A program made the translations under genes and the position numbers. A stretch of DNA of 64,000 nt from positions 124,001-188,000 of the forward strand of contig CANMVS010000004.1 in assembly GCA_947501445.1 (NCBI GenBank). Reading direction: 5' to 3'. A model generated the notes under the pieces. The model searched no databases. It was not told the origin of the DNA and saw nothing but the letters and a program-made list of their open reading frames with translations. Numbering within the stretch: position 1 is the stretch's first letter; every line of letters starts with the position of its first letter. Below are positions 20,350-29,848 of the stretch, in pieces. This DNA is from an uncultured Rhizobiaceae group bacterium (lineage in GTDB: Bacteria; Pseudomonadota; Alphaproteobacteria; Rhizobiales; Rhizobiaceae).

Positions 20350-21009
20350 ATGAGTGTTTCGGTGAAAATCTGCGGTTTGAAAACGCACGCTGCCATGGAA
20401 GCCGCCCTTAAAGGCGGTGCGGATTATGTCGGGTTTATTTTCTTTCCCAAAAGCCCGCGCCATATAGAGCTGGACAATGCAGCCGTGCTTGCTGATCAGG
20501 CGCGCGGACGGGCCAAAATCGTCGCTGTAAGCGTCAACGCTGACGACGCGGCGCTTGATGCCATTGTCGCCGCTGTCAAACCGGATTATCTGCAATTGCA
20601 CGGTGGTGAAAGTCCCGAGCGTGTCATGCAGATCAAGCAGCGCTATCAGCTTCCCGCAATCAAGGCCATTACAATCCGCGAGGCGGCGGATCTCGAACTG
20701 ATCAAACCCTATCGCGGTATTGTCGATCAGTTCTTATTTGACGCAAAGCCCCCTGCCGGATCTGACCTGCCCGGTGGCAATGGTGTCTCATTTGACTGGA
20801 CAATTCTCGCAGATCTGGATGATGACGTCGACTACATGCTGTCGGGCGGCCTTGATGCGGCAAATATCACCGCTGCACTGCAGTTGACCGGCACAGATAC
20901 AATTGATTTGTCCTCCGGTGTAGAAAGCGCGCCTGGCGTAAAGGACACCCGATTGATTGCCGAATTTTTTGATGCGGTTAAGCGCGCCGAACAGCGCCCG
21001 TCCGCCTGA
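20350..21009 (+). CDS. trpF: phosphoribosylanthranilate isomerase
   Basis: Third step of tryptophan synthesis, an Amadori rearrangement of N-(5'-phosphoribosyl)anthranilate; 219 residues. The TIM barrel begins with the catalytic-cysteine motif [13 protein letters not shown]; the general-base aspartate falls in [21 protein letters not shown], and [10 protein letters not shown] is the phosphate-binding region. It heads the trpF-trpB-trpA-accD-folC run, an order widespread in alphaproteobacteria; trpB begins 17 bp later. Confidence 0.96.
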   Translation: MSVSVKICGLKTHAAMEAALKGGADYVGFIFFPKSPRHIELDNAAVLADQARGRAKIVAVSVNADDAALDAIVAAVKPDYLQLHGGESPERVMQIKQRYQLPAIKAITIREAADLELIKPYRGIVDQFLFDAKPPAGSDLPGGNGVSFDWTILADLDDDVDYMLSGGLDAANITAALQLTGTDTIDLSSGVESAPGVKDTRLIAEFFDAVKRAEQRPSA

Positions 21010-21026
21010 GATTGTGGAGTAAGAAA

Positions 21027-22247
21027 GTGAATTCGCCCGCAAAACCAAATTCGTTCCGATCCGGACCAGATGAAGATGGCCGCTTTGGTATTTTCGGTGG
21101 CCGCTTCGTGGCAGAAACGCTCATGCCGCTGATCCTTGAGTTGCAGGAGGCCTGGGATTATGCCAAATCAGACCCAAAATACCAGGCGGAACTGACTGAT
21201 CTGAATACCCATTACACCGGCCGGCCAAGCCCGCTTTATTATGCTGAACGTTTGACCGATGAACTGGGTGGCGCCCGCATATTCTTCAAGCGAGACGAAC
21301 TCAATCATACCGGGTCGCACAAGATAAATAATTGCCTGGGCCAGATACTGCTGGCCAAACGCATGGGCAAGACACGCATCATAGCTGAAACCGGCGCCGG
21401 ACAACACGGTGTTGCAGCTGCAACGGTTGCTGCGCGTTTTGGCCTGCCCTGTGTGGTCTATATGGGCGCAACGGATGTGGAACGGCAGGCGCCCAACGTC
21501 TTTCGCATGAAACTGCTTGGCGCAGAGGTTATACCGGTAACGGCTGGCAGCGGCACGTTGAAAGACGCCATGAATGAAGCCCTGCGTGACTGGGTCACCA
21601 ATGTGGATGACACCTATTATCTGATAGGAACGGCTGCAGGACCGCACCCCTATCCAGAAATGGTCCGGGATTTCCAATCGGTCATCGGGGAAGAAACGAA
21701 GGAACAGCTCATGGCCATGGAAGGCCGGCTGCCAGACATGCTTGTTGCCTCAGTGGGCGGTGGCTCAAATGCGATCGGTCTGTTCCATCCTTTCCTTGAT
21801 GATGAGGGCGTTCAGATTGTCGGTGTTGAGGCCGGCGGCAAAGGCCTTGATACGAAGGAACATTGTGCATCGCTGACGGCTGGGAACCCGGGTGTTCTAC
21901 ATGGCAACCGGACCTATTTGCTGCAGGATGGCGATGGTCAGATTGAAGAGGGACATTCCATTTCAGCGGGGCTGGACTATCCGGGCATCGGACCGGAACA
22001 TTCGTGGCTGAAAGACAAGGGGCGCGTGGAATATGTGCCAATCATGGATCATGAGGCTCTGGACGCATTTCAGCTACTGACCCGCATTGAGGGGATTATT
22101 CCTGCACTTGAACCGGCCCATGCGCTGGCCGAGGTCATGAAGCGGGCACCCAAAATGGACCGCGACAAGATTATTGTCATGAACCTTTGCGGCCGCGGTG
22201 ACAAGGATGTCTTCACAGCGGCGAAACATCTTGGTGTGGAGCTGTAG
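21027..22247 (+). CDS. trpB: tryptophan synthase beta chain
   Basis: PLP enzyme that condenses indole with L-serine, acting as an alpha2-beta2 complex with TrpA; 406 residues. The PLP lysine lies in [13 protein letters not shown] near residue 95 and the phosphate-binding loop is GGGSNAIG near residue 240; [17 protein letters not shown] is also typical. A GTG start at 21027 is preferred because GGAG lies 7 nt upstream; the frame extends to a TTG at 21012 without better support. trpA begins 1 nt after the stop, indicating translational coupling. Confidence 0.97.
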   Translation: MNSPAKPNSFRSGPDEDGRFGIFGGRFVAETLMPLILELQEAWDYAKSDPKYQAELTDLNTHYTGRPSPLYYAERLTDELGGARIFFKRDELNHTGSHKINNCLGQILLAKRMGKTRIIAETGAGQHGVAAATVAARFGLPCVVYMGATDVERQAPNVFRMKLLGAEVIPVTAGSGTLKDAMNEALRDWVTNVDDTYYLIGTAAGPHPYPEMVRDFQSVIGEETKEQLMAMEGRLPDMLVASVGGGSNAIGLFHPFLDDEGVQIVGVEAGGKGLDTKEHCASLTAGNPGVLHGNRTYLLQDGDGQIEEGHSISAGLDYPGIGPEHSWLKDKGRVEYVPIMDHEALDAFQLLTRIEGIIPALEPAHALAEVMKRAPKMDRDKIIVMNLCGRGDKDVFTAAKHLGVEL

Positions 22248-22248
22248 T

Positions 22249-23088
22249 ATGACGCACAGAATGGACCAAAGATTTGCCGCATTGGCACAGGAAGGCCGAC
22301 CTGCTCTGGTGACCTACTTCATGGCAGGCGACCCGGATTATGCAGCATCCCTCGATATCATGAGAGCATTGCCCGGTGCAGGCGCTGATATTATTGAGCT
22401 CGGCATGCCCTTCTCTGATCCCATGGCTGACGGACCTGCAATTCAGGCCGCCGGATTGCGCGCACTCAAGGGCGGCCAGACATTGGCCAAAACCCTGCAG
22501 ATGGCGCGTGATTTTCGTCACCAGGACAATGAAACCCCAATCGTCATGATGGGATATTACAATCCTATCTATATTTATGGCGTAGAGCGTTTTTTGAGCG
22601 ATGCAGTTTCAGCCGGCATCGACGGAATGATCGTCGTCGATCTGCCGCCGGAAATGGATGACGAATTATGCATTCCGGCACTGGAAAAGGGCATCAGCTT
22701 CATCCGCCTGGCGACACCGACCACAGATGACGCGCGCCTGCCAAAGGTTCTGAGCAATACATCCGGCTTTGTCTACTACGTCTCCATGACCGGCATAACC
22801 GGTTCAGCATTACCCGATACAGGCAAGGTTGCTGCGGCCGTTGACCGGATCAAGGCACACACCGATCTGCCCGTATGCGTGGGCTTTGGTGTGAAGACCG
22901 AGGACCATGCACGTGCCATCGGCGCATCGGCAGATGGTGTTGTGGTTGGCACCGCCATCGTCAATGCAATTGCCCACTCCCTTGACGCAGATGGGGCTGC
23001 CACACCCGCAACAAAGGCCGGTGTGTGCGATCTTATTCGCTCCCTTGCCAATGGTGTGCATAATGCCCGCCTTGCAGCAGTTGAATAG
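22249..23088 (+). CDS. trpA: tryptophan synthase alpha chain
   Basis: Cleaves indole-3-glycerol phosphate to indole and glyceraldehyde 3-phosphate, channelling indole to TrpB; 279 residues. The catalytic glutamate lies in [21 protein letters not shown] near residue 50 and the aspartate in [15 protein letters not shown]; the phosphate loop is [11 protein letters not shown]. The ATG at 22249 follows the trpB stop by 1 nt; the longer frame from 22198 lies inside trpB and lacks family similarity. Confidence 0.97.
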   Translation: MTHRMDQRFAALAQEGRPALVTYFMAGDPDYAASLDIMRALPGAGADIIELGMPFSDPMADGPAIQAAGLRALKGGQTLAKTLQMARDFRHQDNETPIVMMGYYNPIYIYGVERFLSDAVSAGIDGMIVVDLPPEMDDELCIPALEKGISFIRLATPTTDDARLPKVLSNTSGFVYYVSMTGITGSALPDTGKVAAAVDRIKAHTDLPVCVGFGVKTEDHARAIGASADGVVVGTAIVNAIAHSLDADGAATPATKAGVCDLIRSLANGVHNARLAAVE

Positions 23089-23144
23089 AATGCCCACATG
23101 ATTACCTTAAAGACGGCTTTAAAGATGACTTGGAGTTTTGTGCA

Positions 23145-24152
23145 GTGAACTGGATTACCAGCTTTGTGCGTCCGAAAATCACCTCGATGCTTGGCAATCG
23201 GGATGTACCGGAGAACCTTTGGATTAAATGCCCGGAAACCGGCGAAATGGTGTTCCACACGGATCTCGAGGAGAACCTCTGGGTTATTCCGTCGTCCGGA
23301 TACCATATGAAGATATCTGCCACGAACCGGCTGAAGCATCTTTTTGATGACGGAAAATTTGATGAGATTGATCGACCCGCGGTTGTTCAGGATCCGCTGA
23401 AGTTCCGTGATTCAAAAAGATACAACGACCGTCTGAAGGATTCACGGGCAAAAACCGGTCTGGAAGATTCCATTATTGCCGGTATTGGCAGTGTGAAGGG
23501 TGTTCGTCTTGTTGCCTGTGCCCATGATTTTTCCTTCATTGGTGGTTCGCTGGGTCTTGCAGCCGGTGAAGCAATCATTCGTGCTTTTGAAATTGCCATA
23601 GAAAACAAATGTCCGCTGGTGATGTTCCCCGCATCGGGCGGTGCGCGCATGCAGGAGGGCATCTTGTCGCTCATGCAGCTGCCGCGCACGACTGTCGCAG
23701 TTGAAATGCTCAAGGAAGCTGGCCTTCCCTATATCGTCGTACTGACAAATCCGACGACCGGCGGGGTTTCAGCCTCTTACGCCATGCTTGGCGACATCCA
23801 TATTGCCGAACCGGGTGCTGAAATAGGCTTTGCCGGTAAACGTGTCATTGAGCAGACAATCCATGAAAAACTGCCAGATGGCTTCCAGACGGCTGAATAT
23901 CTGATGGAACATGGTATGATCGATATGGTTGTTTCACGTCATGATTTACCGGACACATTGGCCCGTTTGCTCAAAATCATGATGAATGAACCTGTTTCAA
24001 CTGATGCAGAGACCACAGACGAACAGCACAGCGAAGATGAAAACCTGATTGCCGCAGAAAGTGTGCAAATCGAGGAAGCTGTACCCGAAGCGACCAATGA
24101 ACCGGTCACCACAGATGAGACGGAAAACCGTGACGCAGACAACCGCGGCTGA
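23145..24152 (+). CDS. accD: acetyl-CoA carboxylase carboxyltransferase subunit beta
   Basis: Beta subunit of the carboxyltransferase that makes malonyl-CoA with AccA; 335 residues. The crotonase-fold core is clear ([49 protein letters not shown]). The N-terminal zinc-ribbon position reads [12 protein letters not shown] then [11 protein letters not shown], so three of the four cysteines of the E. coli finger are replaced, as I recall for related alphaproteobacteria. A 45-residue acidic, low-complexity tail follows the core. The GTG at 23145 has GGAG about 9 nt upstream. The 3' end overlaps folC by 23 bp. Confidence 0.95.
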   Translation: MNWITSFVRPKITSMLGNRDVPENLWIKCPETGEMVFHTDLEENLWVIPSSGYHMKISATNRLKHLFDDGKFDEIDRPAVVQDPLKFRDSKRYNDRLKDSRAKTGLEDSIIAGIGSVKGVRLVACAHDFSFIGGSLGLAAGEAIIRAFEIAIENKCPLVMFPASGGARMQEGILSLMQLPRTTVAVEMLKEAGLPYIVVLTNPTTGGVSASYAMLGDIHIAEPGAEIGFAGKRVIEQTIHEKLPDGFQTAEYLMEHGMIDMVVSRHDLPDTLARLLKIMMNEPVSTDAETTDEQHSEDENLIAAESVQIEEAVPEATNEPVTTDETENRDADNRG

Positions 24153-25464
24153 CGAAATTGAACGGCTGATGGGCCTTCACCCGAAAGGGTTTGACCTGTC
24201 GTTGAATCGCATTGAGTGGTTGTTGGATCGCCTCGGCAACCCACAGGACAAGCTCCCCCCTGTCGTCCACATTGCCGGAACAAACGGCAAAGGTTCCGCC
24301 AGTACCTTTTGCCGTACCATATTGGAGGCCTGTGGCCTTTCGGTGCATGTCCACACGTCGCCACATCTGGTCAACTGGCATGAGCGCTTTCGTATTGGTC
24401 AGCCCAATGGTCCGGGAAAACTGGTGGAAGACGCCATGCTGGCCGATGCGATCCGACGGGTTGCCAAGGCCAATGACGGCAACTTTATTACTGTCTTTGA
24501 GATTCTTACGGCTGTTACCTTTGTCCTGTTTGCCGAAAATCCGGCCGACGCGGCGATTGTTGAAGTGGGTCTTGGTGGCCGTTTCGATGCGACCAATATC
24601 ATGCAACATCCAGCGGTCAGTCTGATCATGCCGATCTCGCTGGACCATCAGGCATTTCTTGGTGATCAGGTCGAACTCATCGCTGCGGAAAAAGCAGGCA
24701 TCATCAAGCGGGGCACGCCCGTCGTTGTTGGCTTTCAGCAGGAGGAAGCGGCACGCGAGACTGTTGTGGCCACCGCTGACAGACTGGGCTGCCCGGTGAG
24801 CATCTACGGGCAGGATTTCCATGCGCATGAGGAACATGGACGCCTCGTCTATCAGGATGAATTCGGCCTGTCCGACCTTTCACTGCCGCAACTGCCTGGT
24901 CGGCATCAATTGGCCAATGCTGCTGCTGCCATCAGAGCGTTGAAGGCGGCTGGCTTTGAACTGGACGATCAGGCTATCGAAACAGGACTGCAGGCGGCAA
25001 ACTGGCCTGGACGCATGCAACATGTTACCCACGGTCCGATTGTCGATCTGGCAGTGGATGGTGCTGAAGTCTGGATTGATGGTGGACATAACCCGGCAGC
25101 GGGACAGGCAATTGCCGAAGTTATGGCTGAACTGGAGGAAAAACGTTCCAGACCGCTTTTTCTGATCACTGGCATGATCAATACCAAAGACCCGGCGGGA
25201 TATTTCAGCGCCTTTACCGGTATGGCCCGTCATGTCTACACGGTGCCTGTGACAGCATCAGACGCTGGCATCGACCCGGTTTTGCTTGCAGAAGATGCAT
25301 CCAATGCCGGTCTTTCCGCACAGCCGGCACTGGATATCAAACAGGCTCTGCAATTGATGCGGGACGATTGGGAAGACATGGAGGCCCCGCCGCGCATTCT
25401 GATCGGCGGTTCACTTTATCTGATTGGTGACGTGCTGGCAGAAAACGATCTCGTACCGGTATAA
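24130..25464 (+). CDS. folC: bifunctional folylpolyglutamate synthase/dihydrofolate synthase
   Basis: Adds glutamate to dihydropteroate and to reduced folates; Mur-ligase-like enzyme of 444 residues. The ATP loop is [12 protein letters not shown] near residue 50; [14 protein letters not shown] and the [10 protein letters not shown] region (metal and substrate contacts) are typical, and the C-terminal domain carries DGGHNPAAG. The GTG at 24130 is chosen because family similarity begins near it ([17 protein letters not shown]); it overlaps the accD tail by 23 bp, implying coupling. A complete RIME-like repeat follows 30 bp after the stop. Confidence 0.94.
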   Translation: MTQTTAADEIERLMGLHPKGFDLSLNRIEWLLDRLGNPQDKLPPVVHIAGTNGKGSASTFCRTILEACGLSVHVHTSPHLVNWHERFRIGQPNGPGKLVEDAMLADAIRRVAKANDGNFITVFEILTAVTFVLFAENPADAAIVEVGLGGRFDATNIMQHPAVSLIMPISLDHQAFLGDQVELIAAEKAGIIKRGTPVVVGFQQEEAARETVVATADRLGCPVSIYGQDFHAHEEHGRLVYQDEFGLSDLSLPQLPGRHQLANAAAAIRALKAAGFELDDQAIETGLQAANWPGRMQHVTHGPIVDLAVDGAEVWIDGGHNPAAGQAIAEVMAELEEKRSRPLFLITGMINTKDPAGYFSAFTGMARHVYTVPVTASDAGIDPVLLAEDASNAGLSAQPALDIKQALQLMRDDWEDMEAPPRILIGGSLYLIGDVLAENDLVPV

Positions 25465-25493
25465 AAACCGCACCGTTTTGAGTGCTTTTTACC

Positions 25494-25594
25494 AGACCGT
25501 TTCACGTTTTGTCAAAAACGGGACAACGGTGCCAGCCCTTGATTTTGTTGATGCATTCAGGTTTTGCCGATTCCGTCAAAACCTGAATTGCTCT
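25494..25594 (+). repeat. RIME-like intergenic repeat, copy 4 (complete, reference copy)
   Basis: Two palindromes in about 100 bp. The first is AGACCGTTTCACGTTTTGTC with AAAAACGGGACA. A spacer GCCCTTGATTTTGTTGATGC follows, then CAGGTTTTGCCGATTCCG with TCAAAACCTGAATTGCTCT. It lies between convergent folC and trxA and could serve both 3' ends. Confidence 0.85.
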
Positions 25595-25653
25595 GGGAAA
25601 ATCACAAAAACGGTGTGGTCTTGTCATTTTGGAATATTGTAATACCGTTCTGA

Positions 25654-25974
25654 TCAGACAGAACCGCTGATCCAGCTCGACAGGGCAGTTTTCGGTGAGG
25701 CGCCAACTTTGATATCGGCAACTTCTCCACCCTTGAACATGGCCAGTGTGGGAATCGAACGCACACCATATTTTGCTGCAATGTCCGGGTTCTCATCTAT
25801 ATTGACCTTGGCAACCTTGACCTTACCAGCCATCTCTGTTGAGATTTCCTCAAGGCTTGGTGCAATCATTTTGCACGGACCACACCATTCAGCCCAGAAA
25901 TCCACCACAACAGGTTCTGCGGAATCAAGAACTTCGGCCTGAAAATTCGATGTGTCGACCTTAACGGTGGTCAT
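25654..25974 (-). CDS. trxA: thioredoxin
   Basis: Cytoplasmic thiol-disulfide reductase, 106 residues, full length. The active site is [15 protein letters not shown] near residue 30, and the cis-proline lies in [19 protein letters not shown] lies about 9 nt before the ATG. It follows addA on the same strand after 286 bp with a stem-loop, so it probably has its own promoter, but read-through is possible; trxA next to addAB is common in this order. Confidence 0.97.
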   Translation of the reverse strand: MTTVKVDTSNFQAEVLDSAEPVVVDFWAEWCGPCKMIAPSLEEISTEMAGKVKVAKVNIDENPDIAAKYGVRSIPTLAMFKGGEVADIKVGASPKTALSSWISGSV

Positions 25975-26036
25975 TATATATGCTCCTTCGCAATGGGTTT
26001 GTTCCGTGCAGAATCATAACACGGTAAACACTCTAA

Positions 26037-26081
26037 GGCGCTTTGCTTTCAATCTGAACTGCAGATCACAGGCAAAGCGCC
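26037..26081 (-). terminator. stem-loop between addA and trxA
   Basis: GGCGCTTTGC (26037-26046) pairs perfectly with GCAAAGCGCC (26072-26081), a 10-bp stem with a 25-nt loop. Only a weak T-rich stretch follows on the minus strand, so it may be a leaky terminator or an mRNA end. It is positioned to end the addB-addA transcript before trxA. Confidence 0.5.
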
Positions 26082-26260
26082 GGGAATACGGGTTGACAGG
26101 CGGCGTTCCCCTCAATCAGTAAAAGCAAAACGCCTTGGTTGGACGTAATATCTTGTAGGCGGCCTTCAATTTCAAGGACCGGAACGTCACTTTGTTGTCA
26201 GCGCGACCATATCAGCCCGGTACCCCGCAATAACGTTGCATACAACTGGCTCCTTTGGAA

Positions 26261-29200
26261 TCAATCCTGACCAATTTGCTCCAGCGCTTTTTCAAGCAAA
26301 GTGCTTTCAAGCGCAATCAGGCGCGGTGCCTCGGTGAACAACAGGGCTGCTTCAATTTCTCTGTCAGGATAAAGCGGCTGAAGCAGGGCACGATACAGAG
26401 CCAGCTGTTTGATGTAATCCGGCGCCACCTGATCGAGCGTTACCGGTGGTGGCCGATTGGCTTTATAATCGATGATCAGAACCCGGTTCGCTGTCACCGC
26501 AATGCGATCCACCCGGGCAGACAGTGCACGTTCCTCACCGGCAACAACCAGCGTACCCATCATGGATACTTCGGCGCGGCTGCCGGGTGCAAAACAGGCT
26601 GCAAAATCTGCATCGTCCAATATGGCCATCACGGAAGCGATGACACTGTCACAATCGGCCCCGGTCCAATGTTTCGCCGCGCGGGCAAGGTAGCGCTCTG
26701 CGGCGGGTTGCCTGCCAGCAGGATCAATCGACGGCAGCAGTTGCAGCAGCCGATGAATGATGCGGCCACGTTCCATTGAATGGTTTGTCGATTGTTTTTG
26801 CTCAAACAATGCCGAGCGGTTGGACGTAACACCGGCCTCCGGGTTAATGACAATACCGGTGCCAGAGGGAGTTAGCGGCCTTGGCAGTCTTTTGGAACTG
26901 GCAAAAGGCCGATTGAAACTGTCTGGCAGGGCAGGGTGTTTTTTGGTGTCGGCAACAGTCGCCTGTGGCTCGAAAGACTGATGCGCCTTCGCGATCGTAT
27001 AATGTAATCCCTGCCAGGATTGGCCGGCCGTTTCATAGGTGCGTTCGCTTGTCGCCGCATGGTCTCCAAGCGCAGCCGATATCATCATGTGCCAATGCTG
27101 ATAGGCAGGTTTGATCAATCCATGATACCCGCAAATCACCAATCGGTCCGCCGCGCGCGTCATGCCGACATAGAGTAATCGGCGATACTCTTCTTCCGAG
27201 GCCTCCATTATCCTCGCCTTCAGCCCATCTGTTGCCAGGCTGGCATATGATTTCCCGGGTACCCAGATGACGGCAGGCGGCAGCAGTGCTGCGCTCGATT
27301 CCAGCGATAGCTCGCGCAGTTTTGGAATATGGGCAGCCTCTGCCGATTTCCCACCCGAATCCACCAGAAACACAATTGGCGCTTCAAGCCCCTTTGAGGC
27401 ATGTACGGTCATGATGCGGATTTCATCGCGGCCCTGTTCAAGTTCCCGCTTGATCTCCGGAGAACGCGCCTCAAGTGTCGTCAAAAAGGATTGCAGGCCT
27501 GGCAGGTCGGCCTGTTCGTGCTCAAGTGCGAAGTTGAGAAACTCATCCAGAATATCGCTGGCTTCACTGCCCAGCCTTGCAAGAAATTTCGCGCGACCGC
27601 CATCGCGGCCAAGCACCCGTGCATAAAAATCATAAACCGGCGTACGATCGACCCACGCACGCAAATCTGTCAGATATTTGCTTGCATCAAGCCACTGCCC
27701 TGCCTCGGAAGCCGCCAGACGGCGCAGGGCATCAAAGACACTTTCACCTTCGCCGCGTTCCCCGGCAAGCCGGTAAAGATCGCTTTCCGAAACGCCAAAC
27801 AATGGGCTTTTCAGAACAGCACACAGGGACAGGTCATCCTGCGGCATGGTCATGAACCGGCCAAGCGCCATGAGATCCTCAATGGCGATATGTTCCACCA
27901 GTTTGAGACGATCAGCACCGGCGACCGGAATATGGTTGCGTTTCAGCTCACGCATCAGCGCGCTGACAAAACCGTCTCTCTTGCGCACGAGAACGAGAAT
28001 ATCGCCGGCAGATATTGGTTTGCGTTTGCCCTTTTCGACCCGTGTTTCGCCGGTATGCAGCCATTGTTTTATGGTACCGGCCACACGGCGGGCCAATTGT
28101 GCTGGCGGTGCCGATTCAGGTGTCGCATCGAAAGGTGCCTTCCAGTCCTGATGGTCCTCGCCTGCCTCTTTGCCGATCATCTCCCACACATCAACACAAC
28201 CAGGTTCACGGGCACGAAATGATGCATGGGCTACCGCATCATCAGTGGCACCCAGTCCCCGGCGGTTCTGCTCATCTGCAAAGACGGTATCAACGGCTGA
28301 TAATATGTCCGAGGTCGATCTGAATGAGAGATAGAGGTTGAGCGCGTCAAAATGTTTTTCAGCACTGAATGCCTGTTTTTGAACTGAGCGTCCCATCTGC
28401 ATGAAGAGTTCGGGTCGGGCACCCTGAAAAGAGTAGATGGACTGTTTTTCATCACCGACGGCAAAGAGTGTGCGTTTGTCACCACCGGATGTTTTGCCGG
28501 CAAAGAACTCTTCTGCAAGCTTGGCAATCACTGCCCATTGTCCAGGACTCGTATCCTGAGCCTCATCGACCAGAATATGATCGATACCCTGATCGAGTTT
28601 GTAGTGAACCCAGGGTCCGGCACCATCGCGCTGCAGGAGATTTGCAGTGCGTGCGACAAGATCATCAAAGTCCAGTGCGCCCTGACGCTGTTTCAACTGC
28701 TCGTAATCGTGGTCAAAATGTCTGGCCAACTCCAGCGCTGCAATGGTGCAACGGATCATGCGCAGCATATGCAGGCGGTCCAACATGGCATGAACGTGGA
28801 CGCTTGCCGCCTCCAGTTTTTCACCGGCCTGAGGAAACGCATCCAGAACTTTCGCAGACGCGGCGTTTTTCAGCGAACGCCTCTTGCCATCCTTGGTCAA
28901 AAAGAGGGTCAGCAGCAGATCAAACCGCCGTTTGGCATCCCTCTCGGTGTCAATCTCAGTCAGGCCCAGTGCGAGTTTCTTTGGCGTTGCCGCAGACTGG
29001 GCCTGCGCTGCCGCCTTATAGGCCAGCAGGTCAGCGGCCTGCATTGAGGGAAGCGGCCAGATGCTGCCCATGAGTTCGGCTTCATCTTCCTGTGGTCCAA
29101 GCCCCAGAGCCTTGCGCAGGACAAAATCGACACCACCGAGTGGCTGTGCGGCAATCAGAAACTGGCGAATTGCCTGGCGTTTGCGTACGATTTCCGCCAG

Positions 29201-29848
29201 CAATTCTTCCAGACCCCACTCACCAGCAGCGTCGAGCACCGCGTCAAACGCAGTTTTCAGATCTTTGTTCTGTCCGGAAGCTATGGTGCTCAGGAGATTT
29301 TGACGCGCCTGCGCCAACAACTGTGCCGTGGCCGCGTCATCCATGACGTCAAAATGTCCGGCAACATTGGCCTCCAGTGGAAATTGATGAAGGATGGCTT
29401 CGCAAAACGCATGGATGGTTTGGATCTTAAGGCCGCCCGGGGTTTCCAGTGCGTGGGCAAACAATTGCCGGGCAAAACCCAACTGAATCGCATCGGGCCT
29501 TTTACCTTCAAGTTGGTAAATTCGCCGGGACAGTTCCGCATCATCGAGACGGGTCCATTCGGACAGGCGATCAAATACCCGATTGGCCATTTCCGATGCG
29601 GCGGCCTTTGTATAGGTCAGACACAGAATCGCTGACGGGCGGGATCCGGCGAGCAAAAGCCGGATAACCCGCTGTGACAGCACATGCGTTTTACCGGACC
29701 CGGCATTGGCAGAGACCCAGGCCGACCGGATGGGATCAGAAGCCAGCCCCTGTTGCCGCGTTGTCCAGTCGACATCCCTGGCGGCCTGATCGTCACTATT
29801 GTCGTTGGAGGGTACCGATGATGGTGCCGACAAAGGTTCCCGGGTCAT
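26261..29848 (-). CDS. addA: double-strand break repair helicase AddA
   Basis: UvrD-type 3'-5' helicase and nuclease subunit of the AddAB complex (RecBCD counterpart), 1195 residues. Walker A is SANAGSGKTHVLSQRV near residue 49, Walker B ILVDEAQDTSPGQW near 430, and motif III-type GDEKQSIYSFQGARP follows. The late helicase motifs include MTVHASKGLEAPIVFLVD and RRLLYVGMTRAADRL. A C-terminal RecB-type nuclease domain carries the active-site set ending in VLIIDYKANRPPP. The ATGA overlap with addB (4 bp) shows translational coupling. Confidence 0.96.
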   Translation of the reverse strand: MTREPLSAPSSVPSNDNSDDQAARDVDWTTRQQGLASDPIRSAWVSANAGSGKTHVLSQRVIRLLLAGSRPSAILCLTYTKAAASEMANRVFDRLSEWTRLDDAELSRRIYQLEGKRPDAIQLGFARQLFAHALETPGGLKIQTIHAFCEAILHQFPLEANVAGHFDVMDDAATAQLLAQARQNLLSTIASGQNKDLKTAFDAVLDAAGEWGLEELLAEIVRKRQAIRQFLIAAQPLGGVDFVLRKALGLGPQEDEAELMGSIWPLPSMQAADLLAYKAAAQAQSAATPKKLALGLTEIDTERDAKRRFDLLLTLFLTKDGKRRSLKNAASAKVLDAFPQAGEKLEAASVHVHAMLDRLHMLRMIRCTIAALELARHFDHDYEQLKQRQGALDFDDLVARTANLLQRDGAGPWVHYKLDQGIDHILVDEAQDTSPGQWAVIAKLAEEFFAGKTSGGDKRTLFAVGDEKQSIYSFQGARPELFMQMGRSVQKQAFSAEKHFDALNLYLSFRSTSDILSAVDTVFADEQNRRGLGATDDAVAHASFRAREPGCVDVWEMIGKEAGEDHQDWKAPFDATPESAPPAQLARRVAGTIKQWLHTGETRVEKGKRKPISAGDILVLVRKRDGFVSALMRELKRNHIPVAGADRLKLVEHIAIEDLMALGRFMTMPQDDLSLCAVLKSPLFGVSESDLYRLAGERGEGESVFDALRRLAASEAGQWLDASKYLTDLRAWVDRTPVYDFYARVLGRDGGRAKFLARLGSEASDILDEFLNFALEHEQADLPGLQSFLTTLEARSPEIKRELEQGRDEIRIMTVHASKGLEAPIVFLVDSGGKSAEAAHIPKLRELSLESSAALLPPAVIWVPGKSYASLATDGLKARIMEASEEEYRRLLYVGMTRAADRLVICGYHGLIKPAYQHWHMMISAALGDHAATSERTYETAGQSWQGLHYTIAKAHQSFEPQATVADTKKHPALPDSFNRPFASSKRLPRPLTPSGTGIVINPEAGVTSNRSALFEQKQSTNHSMERGRIIHRLLQLLPSIDPAGRQPAAERYLARAAKHWTGADCDSVIASVMAILDDADFAACFAPGSRAEVSMMGTLVVAGEERALSARVDRIAVTANRVLIIDYKANRPPPVTLDQVAPDYIKQLALYRALLQPLYPDREIEAALLFTEAPRLIALESTLLEKALEQIGQD

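Noticed and set aside
27401-28222. 273-codon forward ORF opposite addA
   Set aside because: Long, but wholly antisense to an unmistakable AddA helicase; no promoter or ribosome-binding support.
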